Positions 1 through 6,839 of a stretch of 10,534 nt of DNA are shown in pieces. Origin of the DNA: UMGS1279 sp045534095 (lineage in GTDB: Bacteria; Bacillota; Clostridia; Oscillospirales; Acutalibacteraceae); the NCBI GenBank assembly GCA_045534095.1, contig JAZSJA010000003.1:1-10534 (forward strand). The letters are read 5' to 3'. Under the pieces are notes generated by a model. That model was given only the letters and a program-made list of their open reading frames with translations. It ran no database searches and was not told where the DNA came from. Position 1 is the stretch's first letter. Every line of letters starts with the position of its first letter. A program made the position numbers and the translations under genes.

Positions 1-1179
1 AATATGTTCGGCACCGGCTATCACGTGGATACCACCAAGAATTCCTATGAGGACATTTATTGGAAGAATCCTCCCGAGAAGTGGTACTACGTCAAGAACG
101 GCGTTTCCTGGTGGGACGTCACCGATGGCGGTTACGATTACGTCTACGAAAATGACGTATTCCTGCCCGGTCATCAGTATCAGTGTGAGATCCACGTCGC
201 CACCGACGACGGCTACGAGTTCGTCGACGATGTCTACGCTGAAGTTTGGCCCACCGCCACCATTAACGGCAACTCCGCCACCATCAAGCAGGAAGGCTCC
301 GGATTGATGTGGGAGCAGGAGGTTTCCTACACCTTCACCTGTGAAGAGAACGTGGTGGACCGCATTATCGTGGACGGCATCACCGCTCCCAAGGCGGGGC
401 AGGCACCCGATTATTCCCCCATTCTGGGCAACACCGACCTGTACACGCTGGATACTGACTACGGCCTGAACGGCAGCGGCATCTACTGGTACGATTGCGA
501 GGGTCGACAGCTGGAGGCCGGCGAGGTCTTTGGCGATGCCGGTCCCTATCGTATGGCTATCAAGTTTGTCCCCGTCTACGAGAACGGCGCTCCTCTGTGC
601 ACCTTCGCCAACGACGTGGAAGTGATGATCAACGGCAAGTACGTCACTCCCTATGGCAACTGGGATGATATCGTGGTGGGCAGCGGCTTCGCGCAGGCAT
701 TCTACACCTTCCGCAATGCCTCTTCGGCACCGGAGCTTGGCGTAACGGTCAGCGGTACGGTCACCAGCTTTGGTGATGCTTCGGGGGATATCACGCTTCA
801 ACTTTGTGATTACCGCTCAGGCAGCGTTGTTTACCAGAGCGTTGTTAAGGGAAATACCGTTGATTATGCCATAAACGATGTTGCGCCCGGAGTATACACC
901 TTGAAGGTTTCAAAAGCAAACCACGTCACCTGCGAGTATACCGTAGTCGTCGACATCGATGACGTTATCCAGGATGCCAAGATCCACCTCAAGGGCGATA
1001 TTGATGGAAACGGCAAGGTTGATTTAAGTGACGTAACCATAATAGCCCGATATTTTGCAGGTTGGGAAGAAGACGTGAACCAAGCAGCCCTTGACCTAAA
1101 CGGCGACGGTGCAATAAATCTTAAAGATTTAGTTTTACTTGCCCGCTTTGTAGCCGGCTGGGACGTGCAAATATTTTAA
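1..1179 (+). CDS. Dockerin-containing extracellular protein, C-terminal part (5' end outside window)
   Basis: The reading frame is open to the left edge, so only the last ~392 residues are seen and no start or signal peptide can be judged. Counting from the ATG at 4, residues 1-240 hold two similar Ig-like beta modules. Each has a W-W/Y-D motif, an F-x-x-G-x-x-Y segment and a closing ING motif (about 50-95 and 158-217). Residues 246-320 resemble a carboxypeptidase-regulatory beta sandwich (SGTV start, APGVYTLKV ending). Residues 331-387 form a type I dockerin: two F-hand repeats, DIDGNGKVDLSD and DLNGDGAINLKD, each followed by an ARxxAGW helix. Dockerins bind cohesins on scaffoldins or surface proteins, so the product is probably secreted and displayed or complexed. 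No catalytic domain is visible here; one may lie upstream. The first ~750 bases are clearly more GC-rich than the dockerin end. Dockerin call firm; Ig-like modules moderate. Confidence 0.88.
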   Translation, partial: NMFGTGYHVDTTKNSYEDIYWKNPPEKWYYVKNGVSWWDVTDGGYDYVYENDVFLPGHQYQCEIHVATDDGYEFVDDVYAEVWPTATINGNSATIKQEGSGLMWEQEVSYTFTCEENVVDRIIVDGITAPKAGQAPDYSPILGNTDLYTLDTDYGLNGSGIYWYDCEGRQLEAGEVFGDAGPYRMAIKFVPVYENGAPLCTFANDVEVMINGKYVTPYGNWDDIVVGSGFAQAFYTFRNASSAPELGVTVSGTVTSFGDASGDITLQLCDYRSGSVVYQSVVKGNTVDYAINDVAPGVYTLKVSKANHVTCEYTVVVDIDDVIQDAKIHLKGDIDGNGKVDLSDVTIIARYFAGWEEDVNQAALDLNGDGAINLKDLVLLARFVAGWDVQIF

Positions 1180-1200
1180 ATAACCAAATAGTCAAAAAAT

Positions 1201-1237
1201 AATTCTCCCCGATGTGTTACTTACATCGGGGAGAATT
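1201..1237. terminator. Strong, probably bidirectional rho-independent terminator
   Basis: Bases 1201-1215 pair perfectly with 1223-1237 (15 bp, CCCCGATGT core) around a 7-base loop, 21 bases after the dockerin gene stop. A short T run follows on the plus strand. On the minus strand the stem is followed by ATTTTTT, a better U tract. The hairpin could therefore also stop read-through from the minus-strand gene ending at 1533. Confidence 0.9.
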
Positions 1238-1249
1238 TTATGCACCACA

Positions 1250-1491
1250 ATAAATTGTTATTTGAACGCCAAGCGTTCTTTTTATCCGAATAGGTTTTAA
1301 TCATCGTCACAATCTCGTTTCGCGGCCGGAAAGATAGCGGTAAATTGTTGTTTATCGTGCAAATGTTGGTACGTGATTGTAGGGGGCGGCGATTTTCGAC
1401 GCCCCGTTTATTTCTAACCTTTTCCGGTATGTCGTAAACGCCATACCCTACAAATTACACCCATCATTCCTACGTTCAAACCACAATTTAT
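1250..1491. repeat. Imperfect inverted-repeat element in the gene-free stretch
   Basis: The 1238-1532 gap holds no credible gene. Its ends carry a 19-base inverted repeat: 1250-1268 (ATAAATTGTTATTTGAACG) matches the reverse complement of 1473-1491 at 17 of 19 positions. A related word in direct orientation, TAAATTGTTGTTT, sits at 1341-1353. A further 9-base perfect inverted pair, AAACCACAA at 1478-1486 and TTGTGGTTT at 1521-1529, lies at the right edge. The size (~240 bp), terminal inverted repeats and lack of coding fit a miniature or palindromic intergenic repeat. No target-site duplication was recognised, so the class remains inferred. Confidence 0.5.
1378..1453. repeat. Inner inverted repeat TTGTAGGG/CCCTACAA with GC-rich hairpin
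   Basis: TTGTAGGG at 1378-1385 is mirrored by CCCTACAA at 1446-1453. Between them, 1383-1392 and 1396-1405 form a 10-position stem with one mismatch and a TTT loop, reading GGGGCGGCGA then TCGACGCCCC. A smaller stem GGTATG/CATACC lies at about 1427-1446. From memory, TGTAGGGGCGG-type words are common in intergenic repeats of gut Clostridia. The block is much more GC-rich than its flanks and may form an extruded or transcribed structure. Confidence 0.5.
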
Positions 1492-1532
1492 CGCACGTAT
1501 GTTTTTTTACAGCCCCTTTTTTGTGGTTTAAA

Positions 1533-2210
1533 TCAGAGGTCGTATATTCCTGATTCCAATAAAACTATTTCTCTGCCGTGACATTTACAGTAGGCATATA
1601 CAGGCTCGTCGAAGGTCATATATTCGCTTGCCTCATATGTTTTTGTGTGAATTTTCCAAATTTGGTGGGAAGCACAGTTTGAAACAAAAAGCTCATCATT
1701 TTCAGCAAAAATTCCTGTGGGACTATTAAAACCGTTATCGTTATTTTTGCCGCCTACTCTAAGTTCCTCACGCATTGATGCAGGGTCTAATCTTATAAGG
1801 GCACTGTTTTCGGTGAAGGAAACCCAAATGTTTTTTCCATCGAAAACGGCATCGGCAGGAGCTTCTCCCTTATATTTAACAACACCTACCCATTTTGTAA
1901 AGCCGTCGGCATCTAAAACCTTTGCGCTGAAGTCCTCTTCAACCGCAAAAAGTTCTCCATCGGGTAGGGCACAGGTGCGGCAGGTAAGATGATTGGTAAC
2001 CTGCATTTCGGCAGATTTATGGGACGCACCAAATTTAGCCAAGAGAAAAACACTATTTGTTATTCTTTGGATTTGACCTGTTTCAAGTGAAATCATACGG
2101 TATTCAACCGCAAACTTACCATCCTCGGTTATGTCGGTTAAAACTGCCGCAACAATTCCACTGGGGATGGGTAACATTTGTAAAACTTTACCTTCAAAAA
2201 TACACTTCAT
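1533..2210 (-). CDS. Short beta-propeller-like protein of unknown function
   Basis: A 225-residue protein with no signal peptide or membrane segment, so probably cytoplasmic. It contains repeated four-strand-like units with the texture of NHL/YVTN-type propeller blades, for example GKNIWVSFTENSALIRLDPASM-like around 125-146 and NDELFVSNCASHQIWKIHT around 171-189. The PTGIF motif at 164-168 is typical of the start of an NHL blade. At this length it can form only about four blades, fewer than a usual six- or seven-blade propeller. It also has several cysteines (positions 3, 77, 80, 179, 208, 210), including C-R-T-C and C-K-C, which might bind metal. The start is supported by GGAG eight bases before ATG. 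It has its own promoter at 2244-2272 and lies 58 bases after the VanZ-like gene. I do not recognise a specific family. Confidence 0.8.
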   Translation of the reverse strand: MKCIFEGKVLQMLPIPSGIVAAVLTDITEDGKFAVEYRMISLETGQIQRITNSVFLLAKFGASHKSAEMQVTNHLTCRTCALPDGELFAVEEDFSAKVLDADGFTKWVGVVKYKGEAPADAVFDGKNIWVSFTENSALIRLDPASMREELRVGGKNNDNGFNSPTGIFAENDELFVSNCASHQIWKIHTKTYEASEYMTFDEPVYAYCKCHGREIVLLESGIYDL

Positions 2211-2243
2211 CTTTATTCTCCGTTAAATAGTAATATCTAAATT

Positions 2244-2272
2244 ATTGTATAACAGCTAGCAAAATAATTCAA
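2244..2272 (-). promoter_or_regulatory. Sigma-A type promoter for the propeller-like gene
   Basis: Read on the minus strand: -35 TTGAAT (2267-2272), a 17-base spacer, and -10 TACAAT (2244-2249). The predicted start point is near 2237, giving a leader of about 27 bases to the ATG at 2210. The -35 box overlaps the stop codon of the VanZ-like gene, so the propeller-like gene can be transcribed separately from the operon upstream. Confidence 0.7.
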
Positions 2273-2820
2273 GGGTTAATATAGTTTTTTGCTTTTTGTT
2301 TTTTGAATTTTTTGCAAATTAGCTTATAAATGGAAAAGCAAATTAAAATTCCAAAGGAAACACCGCTAAAATCCAATAATACGTCTGAAATCTGACCGCT
2401 TCGTCCCGGGACAAAAAGTTGATGGAATTCATCTGTAATGCTGTAAAAAAGACCGATTGATGCACTAATTGATATTTTAAGGATTAACCTTTTGATTTTT
2501 GTGTTTAAAAGGGCTCCCAGCAAAAAACTACCTAAGAGGGTGTAGCCTACGAAATGGGCGATTTTTCTTATGTGGTTTTTAACCCATAAAACACCGCCAT
2601 CCCTTAAAATCCATTTAAAGGGTGAGAGTAAATTTTCAACTATGCTTCCAACCTCGTTGCTAAGTGCGGCGGAATATTCTGCTTTTTGAGAGGAAAAAAG
2701 AAATATTATGATCATGGTTATTATGCTTAAAAAAGCAAAAATACAAAACAAAGTTTGGTTTTTTCCGGTTTCCCCTATTTTAGAAAGAAGATTTGTTTTT
2801 AAAACGCGTTCGGAACTCAT
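2269..2820 (-). CDS. VanZ-like family membrane protein
   Basis: A 183-residue integral membrane protein of the VanZ-like family. There are about four hydrophobic segments, near 24-42, 87-106, 112-130 and 150-169. The family signatures are present: FSSQ after the first segment (42-45), R-K-I-A-H-F (85-90), D-E-F-H-Q-L-F-V-P-G-R (130-140) and S-D-V-L-L-D (145-150). VanZ of the Tn1546 cluster gives low-level teicoplanin resistance; most homologues have no established function beyond the envelope, so no resistance role is claimed. The ATG at 2820 is chosen over a TTG at 2838 because AAGGA at 2829-2833 lies eight bases before it. It begins one base after the stop of the S41 protease gene (TAA-A-ATG), suggesting translational coupling. 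The Lys/Arg-rich tail is probably cytoplasmic. Confidence 0.88.
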   Translation of the reverse strand: MSSERVLKTNLLSKIGETGKNQTLFCIFAFLSIITMIIIFLFSSQKAEYSAALSNEVGSIVENLLSPFKWILRDGGVLWVKNHIRKIAHFVGYTLLGSFLLGALLNTKIKRLILKISISASIGLFYSITDEFHQLFVPGRSGQISDVLLDFSGVSFGILICFSIYKLICKKFKKQKAKNYINP

Positions 2821-2821
2821 T

Positions 2822-4129
2822 TTATTTTTCCTTTTCAATAATTTTGTCTAAGGTTTCCATTGCCTTTTTTAAGTAGGGCTCATCAGCACCAAGGAAATAA
2901 GGGTTAGCGGCCTCTTCCTCGCTGAAATTTACCTCATAGTCCGGTGGGAGACCCTCGCCATCGAAGCCCTTTCCGCCTGCGGGTAAAAATTCGCCTATGG
3001 TAAAGCGAATGCAAGAGCCGTCGTCCAAGAAATAGGTGCGTTGAACAACACCCTTGCCGTAGGTATTGTTGCCAATAAGAGGAGATTTAGCCATATCTCT
3101 CAGATTCGCTGCAAAAAGCTCGGCGGCACTGGCGGTGTTTTCGTTTATGAGGACTGCCATTGGTAAATTGCATTTATCAGCATCAGATTTGGCCTCTTGG
3201 GAAACGTTTTTGGAACCATCTGCGTAAAGAACGGTTATAAGGTCGCATTTGCCTACCAAAAGGTCTAAAATTTCGCAAACCGAATCTACCGTTCCGCCAC
3301 CATTATTACGAACGTCAAATATCAGTCCCTTTACCTTTTGTTCGGTTAAATATTTATAGGCTTTTTTAAACTGAGGAACGGTGTTGTTATTAAATGCAGT
3401 TATGGTTAGGTAGCCGTAATTATCTATAATTTCATAATAAACGCTTTGTTGTATAAAATCCTCATAATTTATGGTAACCTTTAAGGTTTTATCACCTCTT
3501 AAAAGGGTGAATTCTGCCTTTTCGCCAATTTCACGCTTCATAGTGTTCACACTTTTCTCAAGTCCCATTTCTTTAACCGATTTATTATCGATAGCAAGGA
3601 TTTCATCCTTAGGTTTTATACCCGCTTTGTCGGCAGGGCTGTTTACATCTACTCGATATATAATCAGCGAGTTGGTTTGTGGATCAACTATTAGGGTGAC
3701 ACCCATTCCAACTCCGGTACCTTTCAGAGAATTTTCAACTAAATTAGTGTCCTCGGCATCTTTATAAAAACTATATTTATCGCCGATTGAATCCATATAT
3801 GCAGTAGCCAAAGCATCCTCTAAAAGGGCATTATCAATTTCGCCCGAATAGTGTTTTCTAACAAGGGTGTTTATTTCGTCCAGTTTGGTTGAGGTGGTGG
3901 GGAGAAAATGTCTGTAGGCGAATATTGCGAAAACTCCACCTACTAAAAAGGCAAGCAAAATAGAAAGAAAGGTAACAAAATTCTCAAGTGCAGAATGGCC
4001 TTTGCGACCTTTTTTACAGGTGTCGGTGTCCGTGCTTTTATCCTCGGTTTCCCTCTCTTGGTTTTCCTCACCATCGATTTCATTGGAAAATCCAACTAGC
4101 TCTTGCTCGTTTGGTTTTTGTTTATCCAT
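2822..4129 (-). CDS. S41 family C-terminal processing protease (CtpA/CtpB-like)
   Basis: A 435-residue serine protease anchored outside the membrane. Residues 1-48 form a charged, mostly acidic cytoplasmic tail, and 51-71 a single transmembrane segment. A PDZ domain follows at about 133-215 (KGTGVGMGV start, SPADKAGI carboxylate-loop region), then the S41 catalytic core (LIFDVRNNGGG at 269-279). The Ser-Lys dyad is visible: S334 in NENTASAAE and K359 in TYGKGVVQ, so the enzyme should be active. The family cuts substrates at or near exposed C-termini; relatives activate sporulation SpoIVFA (CtpB) or degrade murein hydrolases (Pseudomonas CtpA, E. coli Prc). It follows the hydrolase genes in the same direction but beyond a terminator, and is coupled to the VanZ-like gene. 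The ribosome site (AAGAGTG) is mediocre. The 48-residue acidic tail is longer than in many homologues. Confidence 0.95.
   Translation of the reverse strand: MDKQKPNEQELVGFSNEIDGEENQERETEDKSTDTDTCKKGRKGHSALENFVTFLSILLAFLVGGVFAIFAYRHFLPTTSTKLDEINTLVRKHYSGEIDNALLEDALATAYMDSIGDKYSFYKDAEDTNLVENSLKGTGVGMGVTLIVDPQTNSLIIYRVDVNSPADKAGIKPKDEILAIDNKSVKEMGLEKSVNTMKREIGEKAEFTLLRGDKTLKVTINYEDFIQQSVYYEIIDNYGYLTITAFNNNTVPQFKKAYKYLTEQKVKGLIFDVRNNGGGTVDSVCEILDLLVGKCDLITVLYADGSKNVSQEAKSDADKCNLPMAVLINENTASAAELFAANLRDMAKSPLIGNNTYGKGVVQRTYFLDDGSCIRFTIGEFLPAGGKGFDGEGLPPDYEVNFSEEEAANPYFLGADEPYLKKAMETLDKIIEKEK
2829..2833 (-). promoter_or_regulatory. Ribosome binding site of the VanZ-like gene inside the S41 protease gene
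   Basis: AAGGA on the minus strand lies within the last codons of the protease gene and eight bases before ATG at 2820. It decides the start against the in-frame TTG at 2838, which overlaps this site and has none of its own at proper spacing. Confidence 0.7.
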
Positions 4130-4155
4130 TTAAATCACTCTTTATAAAATAATTC

Positions 4156-4186
4156 AAAAATATGGGCGAATTTTCATCCGCCCATA
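4156..4186 (-). terminator. Rho-independent terminator or attenuator after the first hydrolase-type gene
   Basis: On the minus strand an 11-position stem (TATGGGCG plus GAT, closed by ATT plus CGCCCATA, one G-T wobble) caps a GAAA tetraloop and is followed by TTTTTG. It lies 21 bases after the hydrolase stop at 4207 and 27 bases before the protease start at 4129. No convincing promoter lies between, so the protease and VanZ-like genes may rely on read-through. Confidence 0.85.
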
Positions 4187-4206
4187 AGAAATTTGTCAGT
4201 TATAAT

Positions 4207-5547
4207 TTACGAGGCCTTACTGAAATAATTCATAGGGTCAACCCTGTCGCCATCTACACGAACCTCAAAATGCAAATGGTTTCCGGTTGAATTACCGGTG
4301 GAACCAACGTAGCCAAGGGTTTGCCCCGCCGTAACAGATTGTCCGCTGCTTACCGAGGGAGCTCTGCACATATGAGCGTAAACGGTGGCATATTGCTTAC
4401 CGTTTTTGGTGCCGTGGTTAATTAAAACCCAGTTACCAAAGCTGCTGCTCCAACCCGCTATAAGAACTACGCCATCTGCTGCTGAAACAATGGGTTTACC
4501 ATAAATTCCCGCACTGGCAATATCAATACCGCCGTGTAGCTTATAAATGCCCGATACAGGGTTTACTCGATATCCATAATACGAGGTTATGTTGTAATAA
4601 CCGGGTACAGGCCAAAGGAAGGTTCCACCCGAAAACTCGGGATTTAAATTGGTGGATGAATCGGTTGTTCCGGATGAAGAACTGGACGAGGAGGTAGAAT
4701 TAGCTGAATTTGATGATGACTTCGCCGCTTCAGCCTCGGCTTTAGCCTTAGCCTCGGATTCTGCCTTTGCTTTAGCTTCGGATTCCGCTTTAGCTTTTGC
4801 CGCCGCTGCCGCCAATGCCGCTTTAACCTCTTGGTCGAGCCTGTTTATTTCCGCCTCATAATCGTCATTTTCTGCCTCAAGGGCGGTTTGATTGCTGTTT
4901 ATGGAGGCGATAACGCTATTTACCTCGGAATGTTGAACCTTGAGCTTGGCTTGTTCGCTGGCCAACACCTTTTTAGCTTCATTTTGTTTTTCCATTTTTC
5001 CATTTATGCTGATTTTGGAACGATTGATTTCGGCAATAGCGGTTGTGATTTCGTTTACGATTTTTTTATCGTGGGTAGATATTGTGCGTGAAACCTCCGA
5101 TAGGGAGAGGTAATCTGAAAAGCTTTTGGCATCTAAAAGCACCAAAAGGTCATTGTTTGTGCTACCGCTCATATAAATTGAACGCATACGTTGACGGAAC
5201 AAAAACTTAGCACCATCAATCTCGGCTTCCTTTGCTGCGATTTCATTTTCAAGTTCTGCAATCTCTGCCTTATAACTGTTTATTACATTGGTGCAAGCCG
5301 CAATTTTTTCCTGGGTAACTGCTATTTGTTCGTCTAATTTAAGTTTAAGAGCAACTTGTTTAGCTTTATCTTTTTTTAAGGCTTCAATTTCTTTTTCAAT
5401 TTCGGCAGATTTTTTCTCCAGTTCACTTATTTCGCTTTGCATTTGAGATGGAGTAGAAGCCGAAACGGGGGTAAAAACCATAGAGATTAAAAGACTTGCG
5501 GTCAAAACAAAGGTAAGTGTGATCGCCAATAAGCCATGCTTAAACAT
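4207..5547 (-). CDS. Secreted coiled-coil M23 murein hydrolase, paralogue with long linker (FtsEX partner candidate)
   Basis: A 446-residue secreted protein. Residues 1-30 are a signal peptide (cleavage likely after VSA), 33-115 and 155-245 are long coiled coils, and between them lies a conserved segment (FLFRQRMRSIYMSGS, LSLSEVSRTIS) as in EnvC/PcsB-type proteins. Residues 251-274 are three 8-residue KAKAESEA-like repeats, followed by a Ser-rich stretch to ~300. The C-terminal M23 (LytM) domain runs from ~309 to 441. Zinc ligands H338, D342 (HGGID) and H426, and catalytic H392 (YAHM) and H424 (HLH), are all present, so an active glycyl or peptide-crosslink endopeptidase is expected. E. coli EnvC, by contrast, has lost these residues. 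AAAGGAG lies six bases before ATG. It is 53 bases downstream of its paralogue, without a clear hairpin between, and both follow ftsEX. A role as FtsEX-regulated septal hydrolase is inferred from family and context. Confidence 0.93.
   Translation of the reverse strand: MFKHGLLAITLTFVLTASLLISMVFTPVSASTPSQMQSEISELEKKSAEIEKEIEALKKDKAKQVALKLKLDEQIAVTQEKIAACTNVINSYKAEIAELENEIAAKEAEIDGAKFLFRQRMRSIYMSGSTNNDLLVLLDAKSFSDYLSLSEVSRTISTHDKKIVNEITTAIAEINRSKISINGKMEKQNEAKKVLASEQAKLKVQHSEVNSVIASINSNQTALEAENDDYEAEINRLDQEVKAALAAAAAKAKAESEAKAKAESEAKAKAEAEAAKSSSNSANSTSSSSSSSGTTDSSTNLNPEFSGGTFLWPVPGYYNITSYYGYRVNPVSGIYKLHGGIDIASAGIYGKPIVSAADGVVLIAGWSSSFGNWVLINHGTKNGKQYATVYAHMCRAPSVSSGQSVTAGQTLGYVGSTGNSTGNHLHFEVRVDGDRVDPMNYFSKAS
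4726..4797 (-). repeat. Three tandem 24-bp units coding KAKAESEA
   Basis: Within the linker of the downstream hydrolase paralogue, residues 251-258, 259-266 and 267-274 read KAKAESEA, KAKAESEA and KAKAEAEA. The DNA copies differ at third codon positions. The sibling hydrolase lacks this block, so it arose or expanded after the duplication. It likely extends the helical spacer before the catalytic domain. Confidence 0.85.
5128..5208 (-). repeat. 81-bp near-identical segment shared with 6381-6461 (paralogue duplication)
   Basis: This segment and 6381-6461 align without gaps at 78 of 81 bases, far above the rest of the two genes. It codes the turn between the coiled coils (FRQRMRSIYMSGSTNNDLLVLLDA). 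Another conserved patch lies near 4581-4613 and 5961-5993, coding YYNITSYYG and its flank. Shared nucleotides, not just amino acids, suggest recent gene conversion or strong local constraint. Confidence 0.85.
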
Positions 5548-5600
5548 ATGTTGCTCCTTTCATAAATAAATATACAAATAAAGTGGTTTTGAAAATTAAA

Positions 5601-6803
5601 CTAGGATGCTCGGTTGAAATAATTCATAGGATTAGTTCTGGAGCCGTTCACACGAACTTCAAAATGCAGATGGTTTCCGTAAGAACGACCGGTATTACCA
5701 ACGTAGCCGATAACATCGCCGGCATTTACGTGTTGACCTGTACTTACACAGGGGGAATACTTCATATGGGCGCTAATGGTAACAAATTGATTTCCGCCGC
5801 TAACGCCATGATTTATCATAACCCAGTTACCAAAGCCGCCGGTGTTGTAGCCTGCAGAAAGAACAACGCCGTCTGCTGTGGCTATAATGGGTTTGCCCTC
5901 AATACCTGAGCTTGAAATATCTATACCGCCGTGGAGTCTGCCCCAACGCTGACCATAATAAGACGTTATGTTGTAATAACCGGGTACAGGCCATAAAAAT
6001 CTACCGCTTGTAAATACGGGATTTTTACTACCGCCACCTCCTGAAGAGGGTTTGTTAGCGGCGGCAATGGCATCTTGAATTTCTTTTTCAAGTTTATCTA
6101 TAGCGGCCTCATATTCTTTATTATCGGCCTCAAGCTCACCCTGATTTGCATTTATTGATGCAATGATACCGTTGATTTCGGCCTGTTGAGCTTTGAGTTT
6201 TTCTTGCTTTGCGGCAAGGGTCTTTTTGAGCTCGTTTTGAGCAGACATCTTTTCATTGATTGCTATTTTAGATTTATTGATTAAATTGATTGCCTCGGTT
6301 ATTTGAGTTACAATCTTTTTATCGTGAGCCGATATGGTGCGGGAAACCTCTGAGAGGGAGAGATAATCAGAAAAACTTTCGGCATCTAAAAGCACCAAAA
6401 GGTCGTTGTTGGTGCTACCGCTCATATAGATTGAACGCATACGTTGACGGAACAAAAACTTGGTATCGTCAATTTCTGATTCTTTTGCGGCAACCTCGGC
6501 CTCAAGCTCTGCTATTTCGGATTTGTAGCTGTTTATAAGAGCGGTGCAAGCCGAAATTTCTGCTTGAGTGTTTGACATTTGTGCATTAAGACTATCTTTG
6601 ATTTTTTGTTTTTCTGCCTTTTCGCTTTTGAGTTTTGCAATTTGGGATTCCAACTCTTTTGATTTTGCTTCAAGCTTTTCTATTTCAGAACGCATTTCTG
6701 AGGTAGAAGCCGCCGATGCGGGAACGGGAATAAAAACGCTCACACATAAAATAGAAGTCATAATCAAAAGGGAAATTGATTTTAAAATAAAACTTTTTTT
6801 CAT
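5601..6803 (-). CDS. Secreted coiled-coil M23 murein hydrolase, paralogue with short linker (FtsEX partner candidate)
   Basis: A 400-residue paralogue of the next gene downstream. A signal peptide covers 1-31 (cleavage likely after PASA) and coiled coils span ~33-115 and 155-250, joined by the same conserved RQRMRSIYMSGS segment. The linker is short and Gly/Ser-rich (253-259), and the M23 domain runs from ~269 to 396. The full catalytic set is visible: H291 and D295 (HGGID), H346 (SAHM), H378 and H380 (HLH). It should therefore be an active peptidoglycan endopeptidase. AAGGTG lies five bases before ATG. The gene starts 36 bases after the ftsX stop and is most likely cotranscribed with ftsEX. 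By analogy with FtsEX-EnvC and FtsEX-PcsB, the coiled coil would dock on the FtsX extracellular loop and ATP hydrolysis by FtsE would control activity; this is inferred. It is the shorter of the pair and closest to ftsX, so it may be the main partner. Confidence 0.94.
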   Translation of the reverse strand: MKKSFILKSISLLIMTSILCVSVFIPVPASAASTSEMRSEIEKLEAKSKELESQIAKLKSEKAEKQKIKDSLNAQMSNTQAEISACTALINSYKSEIAELEAEVAAKESEIDDTKFLFRQRMRSIYMSGSTNNDLLVLLDAESFSDYLSLSEVSRTISAHDKKIVTQITEAINLINKSKIAINEKMSAQNELKKTLAAKQEKLKAQQAEINGIIASINANQGELEADNKEYEAAIDKLEKEIQDAIAAANKPSSGGGGSKNPVFTSGRFLWPVPGYYNITSYYGQRWGRLHGGIDISSSGIEGKPIIATADGVVLSAGYNTGGFGNWVMINHGVSGGNQFVTISAHMKYSPCVSTGQHVNAGDVIGYVGNTGRSYGNHLHFEVRVNGSRTNPMNYFNRAS

Positions 6804-6839
6804 AAATTCACCTTAGTAATACTTAATATGTCAGGGCGT

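Noticed and set aside
2269..2820. Glycopeptide resistance gene vanZ
   Set aside because: The protein is only VanZ-like, and no vanH, vanA, vanX or regulatory genes are nearby; the family is widespread in Firmicutes without resistance.
2821..2838. TTG start for the VanZ-like protein at 2838
   Set aside because: ATG at 2820 has AAGGA at eight bases, while the TTG overlaps that site and has no suitable one of its own.
4726..4797. 24-bp tandem repeats as a CRISPR array
   Set aside because: The units are contiguous without spacers, in frame, and vary at third codon positions as protein repeats do.
4649..4861. Acidic, Ala/Ser/Leu-rich plus-strand open frame
   Set aside because: It is the antisense shadow of the repetitive Lys-Ala-Glu and Ser linker of the hydrolase gene.
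4207..5547. Degenerate, EnvC-like inactive activator
   Set aside because: All expected M23 zinc-binding and catalytic residues are present, so it is not a catalytically dead activator by sequence.
5548..5600. Separate promoter or terminator between the two hydrolase genes
   Set aside because: TATATT is present but no acceptable -35 lies 16-18 bases before it, and no hairpin is seen; cotranscription is simpler.
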